Assembly (NCBI GenBank): GCA_964626505.1 | Contig: CAZVFR010000121.1 | Location: 1-10,087 of the forward strand | From: CAZUGA01 sp964626505 | Lineage (GTDB): Bacteria > Pseudomonadota > Gammaproteobacteria > Methylococcales > UBA1147 | Reading direction: 5' to 3' | DNA length: 10,087 nucleotides | In this document: positions 6,445 to 10,087 of the stretch, one piece after another | Numbering within the stretch: position 1 is the first letter of the stretch | Layout: the number at the start of each line of letters is the position of its first letter | Program-made: the position numbers and the translations under genes | Notes under the pieces: generated by a model | The model's input: only the letters and a program-made list of their open reading frames with translations | Database searches by the model: none | Told to the model about the DNA's origin: nothing

Positions 6445-7368
6445 TTAGACTTTGCCGTGAGTATCCAGCACATCAAACAATCCCTCCTGGGCATTCTTGA
6501 GGATGGCCAGCACAGCCGGATGCTTCAACTTGCGTTGGGCGGAGACCGCGTAAAACCGCTCGCGCACCGCATCGATTCGGCCGATTACTTCGGCGCCGTA
6601 CTGATAGCGGATTTCCGTTTCCACCGCGACTGGCGCGACAAACAGTCCCACCCCGGCTCTGGCGAAGGTCTTGAGTAAAGCGCTGTCCTCAATTTCCGCC
6701 CGAATATTAGGACATAGACCCTCGGCACCAAACCACTGATCCAGAGAACGCCGCAGCGCCGTGCTCGACGTCGGCAGTAGCAACGGCGCACCGTTGAGGG
6801 AGCGTGGAAAGTTCGGGCGGTAGCGCGTGGCCAATTCGGGTATTGCAAACACCGCCACACCGCATTCACCCAAAAGATGGTTGAATGTGCGGGTGCCGGT
6901 CGACGGCGTAGCCGGAATGTCCGACAATACCAAATCGAGGCCGTGAAGCGAAATTTCCGCCAGCAGACGCTCGGCTTTATCTTCGTAGCAGACGACATGC
7001 ACCGGATCAGGCAGGCGCAGTGCCGGTTCGATCAGGCGATAGGCGATTAGTTTTGGTAAGGCATCCGCCATACCTATGTTGAGCCGCAGCCCCTGTCCGC
7101 CAGCATTTCCCTTAAGTGTGTTGGTCAATTCCCGCCCGAGCGCAAAGATCTCCTCTGCATAATGGAATACGGCACGACCGGTATCAGTAAGCACCAGTTT
7201 GCGCTGATCCCTGTGAAATAGCTTTTCCCCAACGGCCTGCTCGAAAACTGCCAGTTGGCCGCTGATGGTGGGTTGGGCCAAGTGCAGTTTTTCGCAAGCC
7301 CGCGTGATGCCTCCTTCCTTCGCGACGGTCCAGAAATAGTACAAATGCTGGTAGTTCAGTCGTTCCAT
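6445..7368 (-). CDS. nhaR: LysR-family regulator, NhaR type (copy 2)
   Basis: This is a second NhaR-like regulator of 307 residues, starting at the ATG at 7368 ('MERLNYQHLYYFWTVAKEGG'). The open frame reaches back to 7455, but the extra 29 residues are Tyr/Phe-rich, AT-rich and lack family similarity, so 7368 is preferred: it matches copy 1 and normal NhaR starts. The helix-turn-helix covers about residues 5-65 ('LAQPTISGQLAVFEQAVG', 'LTDTGRAVFHYAEEIFALG') and the effector domain runs from about 95 to the end. It aligns without gaps with copy 1 over most of its length but differs at many positions, so this is an old paralogue or separate acquisition, not a recent duplicate. It is convergent with copy 1. 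A 9-bp-arm dyad lies about 30 bases upstream of its start and suggests autoregulation. Confidence 0.88.
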   Translation of the reverse strand: MERLNYQHLYYFWTVAKEGGITRACEKLHLAQPTISGQLAVFEQAVGEKLFHRDQRKLVLTDTGRAVFHYAEEIFALGRELTNTLKGNAGGQGLRLNIGMADALPKLIAYRLIEPALRLPDPVHVVCYEDKAERLLAEISLHGLDLVLSDIPATPSTGTRTFNHLLGECGVAVFAIPELATRYRPNFPRSLNGAPLLLPTSSTALRRSLDQWFGAEGLCPNIRAEIEDSALLKTFARAGVGLFVAPVAVETEIRYQYGAEVIGRIDAVRERFYAVSAQRKLKHPAVLAILKNAQEGLFDVLDTHGKV

Positions 7369-7398
7369 AGCGCCAATTAATTGAAAATAACGATAATA

Positions 7399-7419
7399 AA
7401 AATAGAAATATTCTATTTT
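7399..7419. promoter_or_regulatory. LysR-type dyad upstream of nhaR copy 2
   Basis: AAAATAGAA (7399-7407) and TTCTATTTT (7411-7419) form a perfect inverted repeat with 9-base arms around ATA. T7403 and A7415 give the T-N11-A pattern centred on the dyad axis, the usual signature of LysR-family operators. It lies 31-51 bases upstream of the nhaR ATG on the reverse strand, where an autoregulatory site or core promoter is expected. The region is AT-rich, which weakens but does not remove the signal. Confidence 0.5.
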
Positions 7420-7455
7420 ACTATATAAAGGATTTTCAGTAATCTGCGTAGTCAA

Positions 7456-7761
7456 TCACTTTTTTGAGAGGAAAGCCCCTACAATATTGCCACAAGAAAT
7501 CCACTCCTTTCAGCCCCCCAGTTCAACTCCTAATGGGGCATGGCGTCAAGGCTTTCACGTCTGTGGCCATTCCCACGGCGGCGCCATGAAATTCTGGAAC
7601 TATCACAAAGCTGGGATTTCCCGGCAATTTTCGGTGATTACATAAGCGATCCATCTTTATTGCTGGACAGCAATACGGCGGTAGCTCTTTCAAAAATTTA
7701 GCCTCAGTTCACAAACTAATTTGGAAATATAAATGCTTAGCTGTAACCAATGGGAAAATAG
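7456..7761. other. intergenic region with possible gene debris
   Basis: About 300 bases separate nhaR copy 2 from the AlbA-type gene. On the plus strand 7540-7701 is open for 53 codons from ATG to TAG, with a weak G-rich stretch just upstream and no recognised product. A different plus frame over 7550-7640 contains 'GHSHGGAMKFW'. Both cannot be real, and together they suggest decayed coding DNA. I see no terminator or strong promoter. Confidence 0.4.
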
Positions 7762-8541
7762 GTGAATAAAAAATCACTCATACCGGTTATTTTGGTTGGT
7801 GCTATTTTAGGGGTATTCATAATATTTCCGATGAATGAAGCCATTTTTTATTATGAGCATATTCGACTTAATCCTAACGCACCGACTTTAAAAGACTTTA
7901 TGCTTGATGAATTTGACTTTCTTCTGCATGGGAAAAGTCTTATGGTACTTATCTTTTATTTAATTTCCGGGGTCGTATTTTCTCTTATGGTCACGACAAT
8001 CCATAATAAGTTTGCTGGTAAAAATATCTTACTCATGCATCTGTCCGAAGAATTGCGTAAAGATATCGTTGGTATTATAGCTCAGGGAGAAGGACCTCGT
8101 ATTGAGTTCAAATCGTCATTTAGATGGGATTATCAGCAATCTAAAATAAATCGGGCGCTTGAGACCGTAGTATTAAAGACAATCGCTGGATTTATGAATA
8201 GTAATGGAGGTTCTCTTCTTGTTGGCGTGGCTGACGACAAACAAATTGTGGGTTTAAAAAAAGATTACCAAACACTTAAAAAATCTGATCGTGATGGTTT
8301 TGAACAGACCCTTATAACGTCAATATCTATAAACTTTGGGACAAATCTGTGTCGGAACATTCATATTATCTTTCACACTATAGGCAATGAAGATATATGC
8401 CGATTGATCGTTACAACGTCGGAGAGACCGGTTTATTTAAAACATGAAGGGAAATTGAAACTGTTCATGCGAACGGGCGGCGGTACTCGTGAATTGAATA
8501 TACAAGAATCCGTGGAATACATCGCAGCTCATTGGAACTAA
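7762..8541 (+). CDS. two-TM membrane protein with AlbA_2/Schlafen-type domain
   Basis: This 259-residue protein has two membrane helices (about 6-24 and 58-79) separated by about 33 residues, then a cytosolic AlbA_2 domain from about 100. Diagnostic segments are 'GPRIEFKSSF' (112-121), 'IAGFMNSNGGSLLVGVADD' (141-159) followed by 'IVGL', and the end segment 'LFMRTGGGTRELN' with 'VEYIAAHW' at the C-terminus. AlbA_2 domains are putative nucleic-acid-binding modules related to Schlafen. They occur in regulators and in some phage-defence proteins, usually soluble and often followed by an ATPase or HTH, neither of which is present here. The start is GTG at 7762; the next Met (residue 24) would delete the first helix. 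The ribosome binding site is weak. The gene is AT-rich compared with the nhaR genes, which suggests separate acquisition. Function is unknown; membrane-tethered nucleic-acid binding is the simplest reading. Confidence 0.83.
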   Translation: MNKKSLIPVILVGAILGVFIIFPMNEAIFYYEHIRLNPNAPTLKDFMLDEFDFLLHGKSLMVLIFYLISGVVFSLMVTTIHNKFAGKNILLMHLSEELRKDIVGIIAQGEGPRIEFKSSFRWDYQQSKINRALETVVLKTIAGFMNSNGGSLLVGVADDKQIVGLKKDYQTLKKSDRDGFEQTLITSISINFGTNLCRNIHIIFHTIGNEDICRLIVTTSERPVYLKHEGKLKLFMRTGGGTRELNIQESVEYIAAHWN

Positions 8542-8564
8542 AATCGCAGCTTATTGGAACTAAA
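8521..8564 (+). repeat. 22-bp tandem duplication over the stop codon
   Basis: Bases 8521-8542 and 8543-8564 are two head-to-tail copies of a 22-base unit differing only at 8530 (C) versus 8552 (T). The first copy encodes the last residues 'IAAHWN' and the TAA stop of the AlbA-type gene. The second lies just downstream and is not translated in that frame. Confidence 0.9.
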
Positions 8565-8643
8565 TTAGGTTGTATTGCTTAGGATGACATTCTTCAAACA
8601 ATAACCGGAGCCGCCATTGAGCGTATTTTGATTTAAAAAAACC

Positions 8644-8892
8644 ATGTCGATCATCGCTAAAATACGGTCGCTCGCCGCCACTAAGAGAAAATATTTGTTC
8701 GAGTGGAAATTGCTCAATCAGGCAATCATAACCTTTTTCTTGCTCGTAAGCCTGGAAGCGATATTTTTATTTTACCGAAACGGCGATCTTTTTACTGAAG
8801 AGTTTCTCCTTGATATTTATCTTACTCTTTCGGTTGTTTTGATCGCTGGCGCGGTTTGGCATTTGAAATCATACCCCTATATGTCAGGCTAG
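8644..8892 (+). CDS. possible small two-TM membrane protein
   Basis: An 82-residue frame begins with a basic amphipathic stretch ('MSIIAKIRSLAATKRKYLFE') and contains two hydrophobic helices at about 28-45 and 56-72. This positive-inside arrangement would place both ends in the cytosol. There is no clear ribosome binding site before ATG 8644, only an A-rich tract. The last 70 bases overlap the opposite-strand end of the leucine-rich-repeat pseudogene, and the terminal 'YMSG' falls where the repeat homology begins, so the original C-terminus may have been replaced. I do not recognise a family. It could be a real small protein near the AlbA-type gene (102 bases downstream, same strand) or a remnant. 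Confidence 0.45.
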   Translation: MSIIAKIRSLAATKRKYLFEWKLLNQAIITFFLLVSLEAIFLFYRNGDLFTEEFLLDIYLTLSVVLIAGAVWHLKSYPYMSG

Positions 8893-9600
8893 TGAGTCCG
8901 TTCAGCGGGCTTAGATCACTCACATTCGTATTCATAACGCTAATCTGTTGCAGACTGGTGAGGCGGGTTAGTGGGCTCAGATCGCTCACCTTCACCTTAT
9001 AAGCCCACAGAAATTGTAGATGGGTGAGGCCGATCAGTGGGCTTAGATCGCTTACCTTGGAGTCCGAAATGTTAAGATGTTGCAGGCCGGTGAGTCCGGT
9101 TAGAGGACTCAGATTACTCACCTCGGTGTTGACAACAGAAAGCCTGCAGGCCAGAGAGGCCAGTTAGTGCCTTAGCTAGCTTTCCCTAGTGTCCGAAACG
9201 TCAAGCGGTTGCAGAGCGGCGAGAACGGATAACGGAGTCAGATCATGATAATCAAAATTCTTATTATTATCACCATTCAACCAAAGCTTTTTCAAATTTG
9301 TTAACTTGGAAAATGGGTTGGGATTAGCCGCAGTTTTGAAAGACGATTTTAGATTCGAAAAAACTGAAACAATTGAATCCAAACTTGAAATATTATTAGA
9401 GGAACCATTGTTCATCGTTTCTTGTCTGCGCCATTTTTTCCATCGAAATCTGACCAATTACTACTAAACGACAATTTCTCCAACAAGATCAATTCACCCA
9501 GCTCCTCCGGTATCCCTGTCAAACCGCATTTTCCAAGGTCCAGGAACGGAGCGCGGGTTTTTTTGTTTTCAGAGATGCGTTTAAGAGCAAGGTCCGACAT
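8822..9600 (-). pseudogene. leucine-rich-repeat protein, degraded
   Basis: From ATG 9600 the reverse strand reads 'MSDLALKRISENKKTRAPFL' and 'DLGKCGLTGIPEELGELILL', a typical start for bacterial LRR proteins of the type sometimes followed by Roc-COR GTPase domains. This frame ends at 9412. The next frame continues with 'NNGSSNNISSLDS' and 'PFSKLTNLKKLWLNGDNN' to TAG at 9176-9178. After a disturbed stretch (9121-9178) in-frame repeats resume: 'VSNLSPLTGLTGLQHLNISD', 'VSDLSPLIGLTHLQ', 'VSDLSPLTRLTSLQ', 'VSDLSPLNGLTSL'. Three breaks are visible: one base lost near 9416-9424, and repeat units of 65 and 64 bases instead of 66. LRR similarity ends near 8890, where the frame runs on into unrelated residues to 8822, antisense to the small membrane ORF. 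No GTPase or other effector domain follows. LRR proteins of this kind mediate protein binding; this copy is almost certainly inactive as a whole. Confidence 0.75.
8892..9218 (-). repeat. 66-bp leucine-rich-repeat coding array
   Basis: Five units each begin on the plus strand with GTGAG or a variant at 8892, 8958, 9024, 9090 and 9154, with the sixth boundary near 9219. Periods are 66, 66, 66, 64 and 65 bases, that is 22-residue LRR units on the reverse strand. The last two periods reveal deletions of two bases and one base that together restore the frame. Confidence 0.85.
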
Positions 9601-9732
9601 AGCTGTATCCGTATCAGTGGGTTGGTACCCTTTATATCAAATCAGGGAAAGGATTACATTTGCAAATGTCCTGAAGATCGTCGGACACAATACATTATTG
9701 AAGCGCCAATAAGTTATCGAAAGTGCCCACAG
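9601..9732. other. region upstream of the LRR pseudogene
   Basis: These 132 bases should hold the former promoter of the LRR gene. I found no clear promoter pair, ribosome binding site or coding signal. Confidence 0.4.
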
Positions 9733-9827
9733 CGTCATTCCGGCATGGATTGCCGGAATCCAAGTTACAGGGACGTAATCACTTGCCGTCCATGGCACTG
9801 GATCCCCGTATCCCAGCGGGGATGACG
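9733..9827. mobile_element. MITE-like palindromic element with CGTCATTCC ends
   Basis: A 95-base element runs from CGTCATTCCGG to GGGGATGACG, so its ends are imperfect inverted repeats. Each end is itself a hairpin: TTCCGGCA-TGGAT-TGCCGGAA on the left, and ATCCCCG/CGGGGAT around 8 bases on the right. This double-hairpin form with 'GTCATTCC...GGAATCCA' is well known from dispersed intergenic repeats in many proteobacteria. It carries no gene. Confidence 0.65.
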
Positions 9828-9878
9828 AAGCGATTGCTACTTTGTCATATTTAATGGAGGCCACGCGAAGGTATCAAC

Positions 9879-9954
9879 GTAGGGTGCGTTCTACGCACCA
9901 ATTAGCGTTGTTTTGCTTTTCTGATGTCGCTATGGTGCGTAGAACGCACCCTAC
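9879..9954. repeat. 22-bp perfect inverted repeat, MITE-like
   Basis: Bases 9879-9900 and 9933-9954 are exact reverse complements of each other with a 32-base spacer. Each arm contains its own small palindrome, GGTGCGT-TCT-ACGCACC (left arm), so the element can fold as one long stem or as two short hairpins. Arms with 'GTAGGGTGCGTTCTACGCACC'-type sequence recur as dispersed intergenic repeats in several bacteria. No T tract follows, so it is not a simple terminator. Confidence 0.75.
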
Positions 9955-10087
9955 ATTAATAATCTGGCAAAGTAGAATTTCAAAGCATATTTATTTCCCC
10001 TATACAAAATGCAGCAATAACACTACAATCGCGGTCGGTGAACCCCTGACTCGTTTAGTTTGGATTCGGCAATCATTGTTGGGAATG
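9955..10087. other. right edge, no recognised feature
   Basis: These 133 bases contain no frame with recognisable similarity. A plus-strand frame is open from about 10025 to the edge and could be the start of something beyond the window, but nothing in it supports that. Confidence 0.3.

Noticed and set aside
6237..6494. 85-codon minus-strand frame
   Set aside because: It overlaps the end of nhaR copy 2 and the BON remnant, shows no family features, and has no ribosome binding site.
7369..7455. N-terminal 29-residue extension of nhaR copy 2
   Set aside because: It is Tyr/Phe-rich, overlaps the AT-rich dyad, and NhaR proteins begin just before the 'NYxHLYYFW' segment.
7550..7640. Lipase-like 'GHSHGG' in a plus frame
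   Set aside because: Only about 30 codons are open, no other hydrolase motif is present, and another frame over the same bases is longer.
8892..9218. CRISPR-like array
   Set aside because: The 66-base units are contiguous and coding, with no spacers; they encode 22-residue leucine-rich repeats.
9622..9864. Plus- and minus-strand frames of 67 and 75 codons
   Set aside because: Both run across the 95-base palindromic element and reflect its sequence instead of a protein.
9879..9954. Rho-independent terminator
   Set aside because: The stem is long but no T tract follows on either strand, and nested palindromes of this sequence type are typical of dispersed repeats.

Overview
The window looks like chromosomal DNA from a gammaproteobacterium of intermediate GC. 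NhaR-type LysR regulators, an HPF/RaiA-like ribosome-interface protein and a 'VSDLSPL-GLT' leucine-rich-repeat protein all fit that group, the last recalling sulfur-oxidising Thiotrichales-like bacteria. The genus cannot be fixed from the sequence. No rRNA, tRNA, CRISPR array or transposase was seen.

Left part (1-4209, all minus strand): a tight operon. Transcription runs from a P-loop protein resembling DUF1611/DgcN (4209-2908), through an alpha/beta hydrolase (2905-2018) and a HlyD-type periplasmic adaptor with a long basic cytosolic tail (1987-545), into a multi-spanning membrane protein that leaves the window at base 1. That membrane protein resembles the 7TM module usually fused to an inactive transglutaminase. 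Gaps are 2, 30 and 7 bases. Together the genes suggest a pathway that makes or modifies a small metabolite or peptide and moves it across the inner membrane. This is the most novel-looking part of the window.

Middle (4210-7761): two intact, convergent nhaR paralogues stand among decayed small genes. These are an unrecognised fragment (4431-4618), an HPF/RaiA-like gene (4986-4640) broken at a T6 run, and a truncated BON-domain secreted protein (6105-6295) broken at a T8 run inside its signal peptide. A plausible intrinsic terminator lies between the convergent regulators, and a LysR-type dyad lies upstream of the second one.

Right part (7762-10087): an AT-rich gene for a two-TM membrane protein with an AlbA_2/Schlafen-type domain, whose 3' end carries a 22-bp tandem duplication over the stop codon. 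Next come a possible small two-TM protein, a minus-strand leucine-rich-repeat pseudogene with 66-bp repeat units disturbed to 64 and 65 bp, and two MITE-like inverted-repeat elements. This side reads as accessory, mobile and decaying DNA, in contrast to the intact operon on the left.
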